Shown: in pieces, positions 6,777 to 21,700 of the stretch
Layout of the letters: each line of letters begins with the position of its first letter
How positions within the stretch are numbered: position 1 is the stretch's first letter
Source: Terasakiella brassicae
GTDB lineage: Bacteria; Pseudomonadota; Alphaproteobacteria; Rhodospirillales; Terasakiellaceae
Direction: 5' to 3'
NCBI RefSeq assembly: GCF_014641495.1
Contig: NZ_BMHV01000001.1
Coordinates: 1 to 64,000 of the forward strand
Length of the DNA stretch: 64,000 nt
Made by a program: the position numbers and the translations under genes
The notes under the pieces: generated by a model
The model's database searches: none
Seen by the model: the letters and a program-made list of their open reading frames with translations, nothing else
Told to the model about the DNA's origin: nothing

Positions 6777-9700
6777 ATGAATTTCTTTGACAAGGGCAAT
6801 CCAGAAAACGGGGATACACGCGTTGCAGATTACGTGGTGGATTCAACAAAGGCTGAAGTCAATCTCCCTCCCTCTTTCAATATTGCAACGGTGCAGTTTG
6901 ATCGGGCTGGTCCCGACCTGATTGTGACGTCGGCAGATGGGGAGGCAATCCTCGTCACCAATTATTTTGCCTCAGGTTCCCAACCCGCAATCACTTTGCC
7001 AAATGGTGTGGTCTTGCCCGCGCACATCGTTCATAAACTTGCTGGACCCATTGCCCCCAAACAATTTGCACAGGTTGGACAGGCCCAAGGCCTTGAGCCC
7101 ATTGGCAAGGTTGAAACGGCGGATGGTCAGGTTGAGGCTGTTCGTGCAGATGGTACCCGCGTTACCTTAAAAGTCGGGGATCCGGTTTTTCAAGGGGATG
7201 AACTTGTCACAGGCGGTGACGGGGCGGTCGGTATCGTATTTGCCGATGAGACGACATTTGCCCTTGGTGAAGATGGACGTATGCTTCTGGACGAAATGGT
7301 TTATGACCCGGGGGCGCAAGACGGTCAGATCGGCTTGACGTTATTAACCGGGGCGATGACATTTGTATCGGGTGCTGTTGCGAAGGTGAACCCGGATGCC
7401 ATGCAAATCACAACACCGGTTGCGACAATCGGTATTCGTGGTACCGCAGGCGTTCTGAAGGTTTCCGGTGAAACTCTTGATGCTGTCATGTTGCCTGAAT
7501 TGGCAGGAAACGGCGAGGGCGTTAGTCCGAACCAAGCCAATAATGGTGGGGCGACAGGTGAATTTATTATCACCAATAACAACGGTGATGTGATTACAAT
7601 TAACCAGCCTTTCCAAGGGGTGACGAGTACACCAAACGGGAATTCGGCACCCCGCGTGTTCACGATGAACGAAATCGGGGCAATGGCGGGTAAAACGCTG
7701 AGCAGCCTTCCCAATGCAGAAAATCTGTTACCGCCAGCTATTGTTGCTGCCGCGACAAACCAACCGGGAAATGAGCAACAGCAGTTGAACCCGGAAGATG
7801 TGTTGGTCGATAACAATACGGCAGATGCTTTACAAGAAATTACTCAGCAGACGCAAAGCACATTGTCTAATTTGAGTGTATCAGCGGAAATTGCGAAAAT
7901 AGCGGTTCAAAAAATTGCGCAAGAGGCAGATGATCGCGCGGCTAACATTGTCGAGAAAATTATTAGTGACAACGCAACGGTTATTGAACAAGCACAAACC
8001 TTGTTACAGGTGACGGATAACGCATCAACCTTGTCTTCTCGGGCTTCCCAAATTGAAAATACGGCAGGGACAAATTCCGGTGCAAAAGACGTTGAAACCA
8101 ACGCGCAACGGATTTCTGTGGAATGGACTTCGGACACGACCGATAAGCTTGAAGACAGTGTAGACAATGTTGCAGAAGCATACGCAACAGCAAACTCAAT
8201 TGGTGCAATCGCAACAGGTGTATCTGATTTTGCATATGTTGTTGCAAGAGGCTTGAAATCGTTTGCAGATCCCGCAGCCGTTGTTGAATTGGTTAGCCAG
8301 GTCGATAACACATTGGCGGATGCGTTGAATGAGGCGGAATATATCGTCTCAGCCATGACGGTTGTACAGGACGCGAATTCAAGTAATCCTGACCTGAGCA
8401 TGTCAGTCAAAGACCGCATGGTTGAAGCGGTTATTCGGGCCGCTAAATTCGTCAAGGACAACGGTGGTACTGATCTTGAAGCCATTGATTTTGCCCGTGA
8501 AGTCGTTGTGAGCGGTGTACCTGCCAATGGGCAGATGACGTTCAAAGGGATAACTGGCGATGTTTATAAATTTTATGACGGCATCAAGACTGAATTGAAT
8601 AATGCGCTGGCCTTTAGCGGTCATGCGGACGCGTTTACCAACCTTGATAGCAAGCTAAGCACGCTGAATGACTTGTTTGTGTCTTTAAAAGCGGTGGAGT
8701 TTAAGAATGGCTCTGCATTTGAGGCTAAATGGGAGTCGGTTGTTGATGAACTGCTGGCCTTGACCAGTTATACGCAAACGGCGGCCACAAAGGCAAAAGC
8801 GGTTGTCGATGCCAGTACAATCAACGATATGGATCAGGCCGCAACGGATGCTGCAGCAGCTCAAACAAGTGCGAATAGCAAAGTTCAAGACAGTGCTTTT
8901 AATAATTTAATGAATGAAATGGGGGCGTTGGTCGGGAGCAATGCACCAAGTATAGTTTTATCGATTGCAGACCAGTTTTTGTCGAAGGCGAGTGATGCTG
9001 AAACCGCCACATTTTCCGGCAATAATACTGTTTTGACTTTCTTTAACCGGATTCAAAAAGATATTCTTGAAAATGAACAAGCCGGTATGAAAGTGACGCA
9101 AGCCGATATTGACGCGGCAACCACTCAGTTAAATGAAGTTAATAGTGACCTCGTTGCATCCAAAGCGGATCTGTCATTGGCGCAAACGGCATTTAATAGC
9201 GCATCCACTGTGTTGTCCAGTGCTGCTGATAATGTGGTCAGCGCCTTAATTGCGTTTAAATCAGCCGAGGCAAAACGCGATGTCTATATTGCGGGTGCTG
9301 AAAAAATCAATGACGGGACGCTTTATAACGGCAGTGATCATTTTAAGGTGGTTGATGGTGAAGGCATTGATGGTTTGCAGGAAGCAAAAGATTTTGTTTC
9401 TTACCAGCAAACGCAACTTTCATCCCAAGAAACGATATATAACGATGCCGTGACGGCATTGAATAACAACCCCGGTGATGTCGCGCTTGCACGTGTCGTT
9501 CTTGTGGCTCAACAGGCTGTAAATAAATATAAAACCCTGATTGAATACGGCAATAAACTCGTTGAAACTTGGCAAAATTCTTATGATACGGCGCTCGATA
9601 AGGCAAATAGTTATTCATCGACGGCTGCAACCCTGCAAAACGATCTGACACAGGCTGAAAATGCAGAACAAACGGCCCGTCAAAATTTGTTGGCGAAGCT

Positions 9701-12700
9701 GGAAGATTTCATTACAGCACAGGAAGATGTGTCGAATGAAAGTAAACTCTTAGCGGTTTTTGAATCCAAGCTTGCCGCCCTTGAAGCCCGTGCAGTTCAG
9801 GAAGCAAAGATAGATTTGGACGATGCTTTCAGCGATGCGCGTGCCTTGCTGGACGAGGCCTTGGCCCAAGCAAAAATTGCGTCTGACAAGGCGATTGAGG
9901 CCGATCAAAAAGTCCTGTTGACCAAAGCGGAAAGTGATCCGACTGCACGAGAAACACTTTTAAGTGACGCGCAAACCATTTTGGCAGAGGCTGAAACGGC
10001 GAAAAATGCAGCCAAAAACGCATTTGATTATTTCTCTGTCGATAGTGCCAATAGCACGAATGATAACGTTCTGGCGCGTGCCATTGATGTGCGTGATAAC
10101 TATCCCCGTCCGCCCAGCGAAATCGATCAGGTTATTTCCAGCATGCAGTCTTTGCAGACTTCGGCAGAAAGTGCTTATAACGAGGCCTTAAAACAGTTTG
10201 AAACGGCTGGGCATTCGGTGGATATTATTCAGGCGATTGTCAATAATGATGCAGCGGCACAAGCGGCGGCGGAACAGGCCGCACAGACGGCGGCAGATGC
10301 CGCGAAAACACAAGCTCTGCAAGCGGCGTTGGAAAAAGCGCAAGCTGCAGAAAAAGATATCGCAGCTGCCCTTCAGGAAGCACAAAACCTGAAATCGGGT
10401 GCGGATGTCATTGCCCAAAATAGCGTGGGAACCAGCGAGCAAACGAACGCAGCCAATCAAGCAACCGTTGTTCATAATGAATATGATCAGATTGTGGCCA
10501 AACAGGTCCTCGTAGGCGGTGATAGTAACACAACAGGTTTGGTGGAACAGGTACAGGCCGCACAAGCCGCCGGTAATCTGGATTTAGCCCGTAGTTTGGC
10601 AGAAACGGCACAAACTTACGCCAAAGATGCAATCGCGATTGTCGAAGGAACGACCCTGACAAATGGCTTGCGTTATACGATTACGACGACAGCGAAAAAT
10701 GTCATTACTGCGATGGAAGGTCAGGTAGGGGGCCGTGAAGTTAATAGTGATGGTGTTGAAACTCGTACTCTTGTTGATAATGTTGAAGTCAGCAGTCGTA
10801 CGGGGTTCTTGAAGTTATCAGCGGACCAATTAGACGTTGCGAGAACGGAATACAGCAAGGCTTACGCCAATGAAAATGATACGACAGCAGGAAATGGTGT
10901 CGAAAGTGTATTGGAGTTATTCACACCATCTGCCGGGCAATCCATTGTTTCTGCCATTTTGGCGGCAGAAGTTACCGCAGACGAGCTCAGTGAATTTGGT
11001 GGAACGGATATTGCCGGATACATTCCGCTTTATACACGTCTTGAGAATTTAAAAGCCGCTGTCTCACAAAGCCTTACAGATGCAAATGATAGTTTGACCT
11101 TGACCCAAAGTTATGCGTCTGATTCTGCCAGTCTTGCGGAAAAAGCACGTGCCGTACTGGATGCGGCAAATATGAAAGGTACAGATTTTACGACCTTTGC
11201 GTCCAAAGTGGATACGATGGGTAAAGTATCCGGGATGATTGCGGATGAAAGCGGTAAAATATCGGCCGCCGCTCAGCGTATTGAACAAATACAAAAAGCC
11301 CTGGATTTGTATGACAAGTTGTGGGATGCCCGCGTACAGGCTGCGAAAAATGCAGCAGATGCCAAGGCCGCCGCAGAAACAGCAGCACAACAGGCAAGCG
11401 ATGATGTGTTGGCAGAACAACAGCGCCGGGAAGAACAGAAACAGGCCGAAGATGCAGCCGCGACAGAGCAAGCCAAGGATTTTCACGATACGGCTTTGGC
11501 GGAACGTGATTTGGCATCGCGCGCCAATGACAAGGCGCAGGAAGCAGCGATTAACGGGGATCAGGAAAGTGCAAGCCAGTATTTGAGCGAAGCGCAAACC
11601 CATACAGCCAAAGCTCAATCTGCGGCATCGGCGGCAACAGATGCGGCATCCGGTCATGGGGAAACGGCGGAAGACTATGCTGAAGATGCGCGTGAGTATT
11701 ACGAAACCGCCAGCGGATACGTTGGGGATGCCAAGGCGGCGGTTAGTGCAGCAGGGGATGCAACGACGGCGGCCAATAATTGGCGCAGTGGTGCAGCAAC
11801 AACGGCGCGCATTCAGGCAGAAGCCGATAAAGCACAGGCGGTAAGCAACGAGAGTGCAGCCGATACGGCTCTAACCAATGCGTTGACGAAACTGACGTCG
11901 GCGCGCACCGCACTGAGCGGCGCAGAAGTGGATAATGCCTCTGCACAAGCGGCTTATAATAGTCTGGTTGAATCTGAAAAAACCGCCAAAGACAAAGCCG
12001 CTGCAATTCTAGCGGAAGTTGGCGGTGATACGGATAATGTCATTTATCAGGCGTGGGAAGCTGCCTATCAGGCTGCTGTTGATGCAACAAAAAATGCGCA
12101 AGAAGCCGCGAATGATGCAGCCCAAGCCTTAAGCGATGCAACCAGCCGTGTCAATGTCGCACAAACGGCATATGACAGCGCATTCAGTGCCGCTGAACAA
12201 GCGAGTGAACAATTGGCAAATGCGGTATCAGACGCTGCATTTGCATCTTCATCCGAACAATTGGGTCGCGCTGTTTCCGAAGCGCAGGTCGAGTATCGAT
12301 TGGCGACATATCACAGTGAACTCGATAGCGCCCTGTCGAAAATCGAGACAGAAAAGCAGGATGTGAATACGCTTGCAACAACTGCGGCACAACATTCCAA
12401 GGATGATAACGAGTTCAATCAGTCTTTAGTGCAAAATGCCTATGATGACCCGAACAGCACAAATGATGCTGTCGGTGCTTTGGGGGATGCGCAAACTGCA
12501 AAAACAAGCGCAGATACGGCATTGGCGAATGCACAACAGGTTTTGGCAAATTATCACGTGGATATTGCCGCTGCGAACGCTGATATTTACAATGATGATA
12601 CGCATACGATTAAGGACTTTAACGTCTTTAATAATGATGCGACATGGGTGAAAATTGATGCAACGACAGTTATCCACAGTTCGACTTTTGAAAAATATAA

Positions 12701-15700
12701 ATCCGCACAAGCAGCCATAGAACTTGCAAGTAAAAAAGCAGAACAGGCCGCGCAGGCTGTTGATGATGTTCAGGCCAAAGTCACTGAAATTGCGCAATCT
12801 TTGGATAAAGCCAATGCGATAGCTGCGGAAAATGCCTTGGATAATGCGACCCAATTGCAACAGGTGCAAGATGGTGCGGATGCAGCGCTGGCCCGTGCGG
12901 AAGGTTCGGCTGAAAATGCGATTGATTCTGCGGCCAATGCGATTAGTGCGGCGAAAAATGCCCTTGGTAAACTGACGGCTATTGTTGGCAATAATACGGA
13001 TACGCTAAATACGGACACGCTATTAAACAATGCCTTGCAGAATATTGGAAATATGCAAACCATTGCGAATGATTGGGGAACATCGGGTAAAGCGGCAACA
13101 TCCGCTGAAATTGCCAATGTGATCAATGCGTTCGGGGATGTAAATGGCGCTGCAGGTGATTTGCTGGTTCAGCTTAAAACTGCACTGGCGTCTTTCGATC
13201 CAACGAATTTCACCGGCCTTGCCAATGATGCGGCTTTGCAGGTTCAATCAGCCTTGCAAGCCCTTGTGAACGATGGGGTGAACCCAACGGGCGGGGCAGC
13301 CGGGTTTGCCCTAAGTGCCGTGAATTCCTTGTCAAGCACCTTGCAATTTCAAGGGGCTGCACAAGGGAGTGGTGCCACCAATACAGATAACGATAACAAC
13401 GGTATTGACGATGGGTTGGAAGCATCCGCGAAGACGGCTGCCGGACATGCTTCAAATGCTGCTGGTTTTGCCGAACAGACCGCGTCGCAGACAGCCCTTG
13501 TACAAGGGGCCAATAAGAATGTTGCCTCGATCCAATCTGATAAAGCGCAAGCCGATGCCGATGCGGCGGCGCGAACATCTGTCGAAGCAGACTTAAAAGC
13601 GATTGTGGCCTCGGCCAATGCCGCTGATAGTGCGGCCACTCAGGCGGAAGCTGATCAGGCAACGGCTGAGGCGAAATATAATCAAGCCGATGATGATGCA
13701 ACGACTGCCAAAGCCCATAAAGAGGCACTGGAAAATATCGCGCAATTTAGCGAAGATGCGCAAAATCCGATCACGGATTTGGCATCCAAAGCGGCTGTTT
13801 TGAACGAACTGAATGATGCAGAACGTGCTTATCAATCTGCCTTGAAAGCATCGGCGGCTGCCGATATTGCACAAAAAGCAGCATTAGCCGCATCAGATGC
13901 TGCACGTGCGGCTTCTGATAATATTATTGCAGAAGCGAAAAAGGTTGCGTTAATTCTGGATCCGTCTTTGCCGGATTCAACAGATTTTGTGAGCTATCTG
14001 AATACCTATGTAACGAACAATTCGGCTGCGAACCTGAATGCGAGCTTCTTCGTTGATGATACCAGCACAACGAATGTCAATGAAAGCGACCTTGATGGGG
14101 ATGGTATTTCCAACGTGAAAGAAATCTCCAATGCGCGCACAGAAACAGGCAAACAAGAGGATACGGCAGAAAAACAACAAGATATTGCCACCACGCAAAA
14201 AGATAAAGCCGCCGCAGATCAAAGTGAAGCCGCGCAATCGGCAAGTAATGCACAAAGTGATTTGAATGACGCGACAGCCAGTCGTGCGATTTTTGACAAA
14301 TCCGAACAAATTGCAGACAAGCTTGAACAAGCCAATACCTATGCGAGTGATGCGGATGCTAATGCCCAAGCGGCCCAAACCGCAGCCGCACAGGCCAAAG
14401 CAAAATCACAAGCGGCGGCAGAAAAAACCACCGATAGTTCTTTGACGGATGCGGAAAAGATTGCTCAGGCACGTTTTGCGGCAAACGAAACACATGCTGA
14501 ACAAATTAAGGCGGAAACGTCTGAAAACAGTGCGTTAGGCAATTTCAACCTTGCGTTTGCTGCCCTTATTGCGGCTTATGATGTCATTGGTGATCCCAAT
14601 AGCCAGTTGAACAGCTTGACGGACGCCTACACCACTATGGCTGACGCAATTAATTCGCATAGTGCAACTGATAGTAAGACGGTTGATAGCGCAACAAACA
14701 CCGGACTGGAAAATACAGAAACAAACGCGATTAACGCATATGACACGGCTTTCAAGGCGTTCGTTGCAGATTTGGAGACAGAGCTTGATGCGCGCGTTAC
14801 CAATCAGGATGCTAATACCTTACAGAAAAATTTGATTTTAAATGCGAAGTCCGCTGTTTCTGATGCGTTTGATTCTTTAAAAGGGTCTGTTGAATCACAC
14901 GCCACGGCCACAAAATCAGCCATTAATGCGGAAGTGACGGCAGATCAGGCAGAAACCAATATTTCAAATGCGATCCAGACAGCCGTGAATGCCTATGGAG
15001 CAGAGGCAGACGCATCTGCCAAACAGGCAGAAGCGGATGCGGCAAAAGCTTCAGCCGTCCATGACGATAATAACGCCCAGACATCCAATGATGCCTCAGC
15101 GATTGATGCGCAAATTCAAGCTTTGACAGGGAGCATTCAAACCAGATTGGCAACTCTGGAAAATGACCTTCTCGCCAATCAAAACACATTGGGGAATGAT
15201 CTTTATACGAGCCTGAAAACGCAATTGGATACATTAAAGGCGACTGTAAATGCGGTTGATAGTAAATCAACGCAAATTACCGGGGATGTGAGTACGGCTG
15301 CGGATGCTGCATCAACAGCGGCGCAAAATGCCGGTTTCTATGCTGATGAGACGGTTGCGGGTAATGATTTAGCGACTGCAAAAAATTATGCAACGCAAGC
15401 GGCAACCTATGCAAAAGAAGCGCAAAATCAGTTGAACATCGCACAAGCGCATCGATCCAAATTGTTTGGTGTTTTAAATGATGCCACAGCTTTGGAACAG
15501 GGCTATACGCAATTATCCAATGTGATTGATGCAAAAGTTGAACTGGCACAGGCAGAAGCGGATGTAAATTCAACCCCGATTGCACAGAATGATGCGTTCT
15601 CCACGGATGAAGACCAGAGCGTTATTCTAAATAATCATCTGCTGGCAAATGATTATCGTAACGATGGGCAACCTGTTCAGATTTTGGACGTTGGTACACC

Positions 15701-18700
15701 AAATGTGGGAACGATTGTCAAAAATGCACAAGGCGAATATATCTTCACCCCGCCGCAAGATTATAGTGGGGAGGTCCGGTTTAGTTACCTGATCACGACT
15801 GATAACGAAAAAATCGCCAGTGCCAATGTGGTGATGACGATTACGTCTGTGAATGATGCGCCGATTGCGGTCAATGATGTTGCCTCAACCATTAACGAAA
15901 CGTCGCCAGTTACGATTAACCTATTGGCAAACGACATCAACGTGGATGCGGGTGATATCCTTACCGTCACGTCTATTGGAACGCAACCCGTTTACGGTAC
16001 GCTTACGATCTTGAATAACGGTGTGGGGGGGCGTGTGATTTACACGCCGGATCCGAATAATCCGATCTTAAAAGCCCTTGGGGATCAGGATGTTAAAGAA
16101 GATACTTTTACCTATGTTGTTACCGATAGTTTTGGTGTTTCATCAACAGGGACAGCAACGGTAACGATTAACGGGACCAACGATCTGCCAACGGTAAGTA
16201 ATACTCAACTATCGGTTGATGAGGATGTCGTTCATACGTTTAGTGCCGCAGATTTTCAGGCCGGATTTAATGATGTTGACGGGGACAGTCTTGCCGCCAT
16301 TCGCATTACCCAATTGCCACGCATTGCTGTAACCGATGCACAAGGCGTTACGACATTTGTTGAAAGCGGAAGTTTAAAACTGAATGGCACCGCAGTAACC
16401 GTTGGACAAGAGATTGCGGTCAACCAAATTGGCAATCTGACGTTCCAGGGGGCGGCGAATTACCACGGGACAGTCACCCTTGGATGGCAAGCTTCAGACG
16501 GGGCTGTCTATGACGTTAATAAAACCGTGTTCTCGGAAAATGAAGCCATTTTGACGTTTAATGTGAATTCGGTGAATGATCCGGTGGTGATTGCGTCAGG
16601 TTCACTTAGCGGTTCTATTGCCGAGGATACCGTCTTTACGGATAGTCTCAGCGCAAGTGATGCCGATGGTGATAGCCTGACCTATTCTGTGGACGAGCAG
16701 TATTTACCAGCAAACGGTAATGTCACAATTAACCCTCAAACAGGACAATTTACCTATACGCCCAATCCAAACTATAACGGATATGATGATTTCATTGTTA
16801 TAGTGAGTGATGGACAGGGCAGTACGGATAGCCGAACAGTCGCGGTCTATGTCAGCCCGGTAAATGACGGTCCAACCGATATTAGCCTTGATAATCTGAC
16901 TGTCGATGAAAATACGGATGGAGCTGTTGTTGGTGTTTTAAGTACGATCGATCCTGACGGTGGTAATGAAAGCTTCACCTATACGGTAAGTGATAGTCGT
17001 TTTGAAGTGGTGGGCAGCCAGCTTAAACTCAAAGCGGGCCAAGTGCTGAATTACGAAAACCCGGCCGATCAAAACATCTCCTTAAGTGTTACCACAGAAG
17101 ATTCTGGTGGTTTGACCTATAGCGAAAGCTTCACCATTTCGACGCAAAACCAGAATGAAGCTCCGACGGATATTATCTTGAGTAACTTAAATGTTGCCGA
17201 AGATACGGATGGGGCTGTTGTCGGGCAACTCGCTGCCATTGATCCTGATAACGCGCAGGAAGCGTTCACCTATACGGTCGATGATCCGCGTTTTGAGGTG
17301 GTCGGGAACGAATTGAAATTGAAAGCGGGTTATACACTTGATTATGAAAACCCGGCAGATCAATCCTTCCAAATTAATATTACAGCACAAGACAGCACAG
17401 GGTTGACTTATACTGAAACATTTACGCTGAGCACTCAAAATACGCTCGATATGCCTGTGGTGAGTGGTTTGGCAAGCGAGGTTGTTTCACTTAGCTTTGA
17501 TGGTGTTTCCACGATTGTTGATGTGGGGCGTGGTAGCGGTGACAGTTTGGAATTAACCGATGATTTGACACTGGAAACATGGGTCAAGTTTAACCAAGTG
17601 ATAGGTGAGCAAACCATTGTTGCCTTTGGCGGGAATGGGGAAACCAGTTCAACCAATATTGCTTATCAGCTTTACCTCGATGCAGGCGGCGATATTCATT
17701 ATAAACATGAATATGGGGCTGGTCTGGATGTGGATTTGAGCTTCGACACCAACTTCGTGGCGGGCAATTGGCATCATTTGGTGCTTGTGCGTGATAATAA
17801 TGTTGGTGGACAAAGCGATGTGACACTGTATGTCGATGGTGTCTCTGTTGGGACATTGAATTACGATGGCGCGTCTCAGGCACCCGCGAGTGCTGCGGAT
17901 GCGACCCTGACCGTTGGTAACACAATTGATGAAACGTCACCGTTAAATGGTGAAATTACCGAGTCTCGTATCTGGTCTGATATTCGCAGTGAAAGCGAAA
18001 TTCAAACTTTTATGAAAGAAGTTTTGCCGCAAAGTGAGATTACCGACCCGACCCTTCGGGGATATTGGGATTTTGCAGGACTGGCGAAAGACGATAGCGA
18101 ATATCTGGAAGACTTATCCTCATACCAAAATCATATTGTTGCCTTTGATGGCCTCCATTTTGACGGTAACGTAACGGCAACGTCTTATTCAGAGATTGCT
18201 TTAACAGGGCATTCTGCATCGGTCTGGGCGCGTGTGGAACCTATTAGCGATGGTATAGCTGATGGTGCTGTTACGATATTCAGCATGGGTGATGTATCCT
18301 CAACGCTGAATATGTCTCTGTCAACCTATGGCGAGATCACATTGGATTTGACATGGGCGGGCGGTTCACACAGTTGGACGGTTGATTCCGGACTCTATCC
18401 GCAATTTGCCGGGCTGGACGATGGGCACTGGCATAACCTTGGGTACAGTTTTGATCCTGCCAGTGGTGTGATGCTGTTTGTGGATGGACAACAAGTGCCA
18501 TCTTTAATTGATGTGGGAACGGGTGATTATTCAACTTTTTCAATTGATTCAATGGTGACGATTGGCGGGCATTCTTCAAATTCGGCATTGAATATGGTCG
18601 GTGACCTTTCGGAACTCGGAATTTATAATCGCGCCCTCAGCGCCGCAGAAATGCAGGAGGTTGTGGAAAATGGTCCGCATGATCTTCCTACCAGCGATGT

Positions 18701-21700
18701 GGCGGCCTATTGGCATATGGATGATGGCGATGGATATAGTATTTTCAATGACCATTTTGACAGTATGAATGATATTGATCTCAGTGCTTATATTACAGGC
18801 ACTCCGGTTTGGATCAATGAAACACCGGGATTGATTGATTATCCTTATCAATCTGTTGAGATTACTGGTACAGGGCTGGATATTGGGTCCTATACATTCA
18901 ACAGCAATGAATTTAGCGCCTCTATGTGGGTGAAGTTGGATGATGCGGGCAACGGTACGGAATTACTGATGGTTGGTGATGGGGATATCACCGTTACCGC
19001 GTACAATGATTATGTTGAGGTTGCTGTCGGTAACTCCATTTATGCAACCGTTTATAATGCAATGGAAATGGGGGAGTGGTCCAATCTCTCCGTTACCTTT
19101 GATGGGAATGAATTGAAGGTTTATTCAGGTGATAACCTTTTTTATCAGGAACCCGTGGAGCCGTATTATGACCTTCTTGGCGGTCTCGGTTCGGATACAT
19201 TTGGCGGTATCTTGGGTGGGTTTGGCACGGCGCAATTTGGGGCTGTTCAAATCTGGAATAGTGTTCTCAGCCAAGAAGCGTTAATGACAGCAAGTGAAGG
19301 CGGCGTTAATCCGAGTGATCCGAACCTGTTGGCTTATTGGACCATGATGGATGATCCTGCCACGGGTATGATCAGTGATGTTTCCGGTCACCAAAATGAT
19401 GTCGCGGTCAGCGCGTCACAATTTATGTCCGGTTTGCCTGTTCTGAAAACGAATGCCACAACGATTGAGCTTGAAGAAGATGACAGCTTCGTTAGTCAGA
19501 TTTTAGTGGAAAATAGCGAAATTTACGGAGATGCGCTGAGTTATCAAGTTCAGAGCCAACCGCAAAATGGTGTGGTTTATTTTAACCCGGACGGCAGTTT
19601 TGTATATGTGCCCAATGCCAATTATGTGGGTACCGACACCTTTACTGTGGTTGCCATCAATGCAGGCAGTTTAAGTTCCTCTCCCTTCACGGTTAATCTT
19701 AATGTTGTGGAACATAATGCCATTCCGCATGCGGGTTTTGATGATTTGTCTGTTTTGGTGAATTCTTCCAATAACGTCTTGAACGTTCTGGCAAATGATT
19801 ATGATCAGGACGGTGACCCGCTTAGCATTACGGCGATTGATGGCAAAACCGGTCCCGGCCCACACATGGTTGATGGTGGTACAGTTAGCCTTGTAAACGG
19901 TGATGTTACTTTTACACCAGCTTATAATTTCACAGGTATAGTAACGTTTGGATACACGGTCAGTGATGGACAAGGTGGTTCGCATAGTAACACTGTTCAT
20001 GTTGAAGTGAGTTCCACAATCAATGGGACGAATGCGTCTGAAACATTGCCCGCCGGTTCTGATGCCGATGAAAATTTCTATGCGATGGCGGGTGATGATA
20101 TCATTCTTGGCAGTGGCGGTGATGATCATATTGACGGTGGGGATGGTATAGATACGGTCAGTTATGCGGGATCAACAGATGGTGTTCATGTTGATTTGGC
20201 AAATATGAGCCAACAATTCGTCAGCCTTTCACAAGGTTATGATACGCTTTATGCGATTGAAAATGTGGACGGTTCTGCTTTTAACGATACCTTGATCGGG
20301 GATATGGGGGCCAACCTGTTAACCGGTGCCGATGGTGATGATACCTTAACCGGTGGCGGTGGTGTGGATGTACTGGATGGTGGCAATGGCAAGAACCTGT
20401 ATATCTACAGCAGTGCAATTGACTCAACCCAAGGGGCGGCTGATGTTATTAAAAGCCTGACACCGCAGGATGCCATTCAGTTTATCGGCATGCGTGGTAT
20501 GACTTTTGTTTCCACGTCATCAACGGATGCGGCAACCTTTATGGCAGGTGGGATGGCGGCAGATACCGTTTATTATGTATCTGTTGGCAGTGGCAATAAT
20601 TTCATTTATGTAAACGGCGCGGGCACAGGCACAGATTATACCGGAACATTTATTGTGCTGGATACGGGCGTGCCGGCACCGACGGCAGAACAAATTCTGG
20701 CTGATGATTATCCGCTTTCCGTTATTCAGGGGACCGATGGCAGTGAAACTCTAACAGGGGATGCAGCAGTCAATACATTAGTCGGCTTGTTAGGCAACGA
20801 CACCTTGCAAGGTGCGGATGGGGACGATCATTACATCGTTTCCGGTGGGACTGATTATGTAATCGATAGTGTTGGTATCAACCATATTTATGTGGATGAA
20901 GATGCGTATTTCATCACGAATATGGAACATACGGTATCGGATGAGTTCCAGATGAGTCTGACAGACGGGATGGGGTCGCACGAGCTGATTATTGATCAAC
21001 ATTATATAAATGCAAATGATGCGTTCTTGCATCTGTTGATCGATGGACAGGATAACGTCTATCAAATCCAGACCAATGTAAACATTGTACCAACGGTTGG
21101 TTCTATTCTGGTCAGTGACGGTCTTTCATCAGAAACACTGACGGGCAGTAGCTTTGATGACATCCTTGTCGGTCAAACGGGGGATCTGTTGTTTGGCGGT
21201 ACTGGCGACGATTTCTTGATTGTCAATGAAGGTGTGGCTGTTATTAACGGTGGTGATACGGCTTCAGAAGATGAAGCTGTCTTTACCGGTCAAATGGGTG
21301 GCGTGTTCGTTGATCTGGAAAATGGGGTCGGGACACATAGCGATGGTGTGGCGACCTTCAATATTGCCAATGTTCAGAATGTAACAGGCAGTACTTACGG
21401 CGATACGATTGCGGGTGATTCATACGATAACTATCTGTGGGGCTATAGCGGCAACGACACCTTGCTTGGTGGGGATGGCAACGATACGCTGGAAGGCGGA
21501 AGTGGCGAAGATTTCCTGTTTGGCGGCAATGGAAATGACGTTTTTGAATTCTACGGGTCTGAGGATAGCGATCAATATATAACCGATGTAATTGCGGATT
21601 TTGTATCGGGTGAGGATAAAATTTCAATTGCGCAGTCTGCGGAAAATATGAAATTTTATGGTTCTTACGGATTTGTGGATGATCCTGCGATTACGTTAAG

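Noticed and set aside
11064-11657. Long antisense frames within the alanine-rich rod (also 7907-8545 and 13210-13728)
   Set aside because: Repetitive GCN-rich codons keep the other frames open; the products are low-complexity and Cys/Arg- or His-rich without domains.
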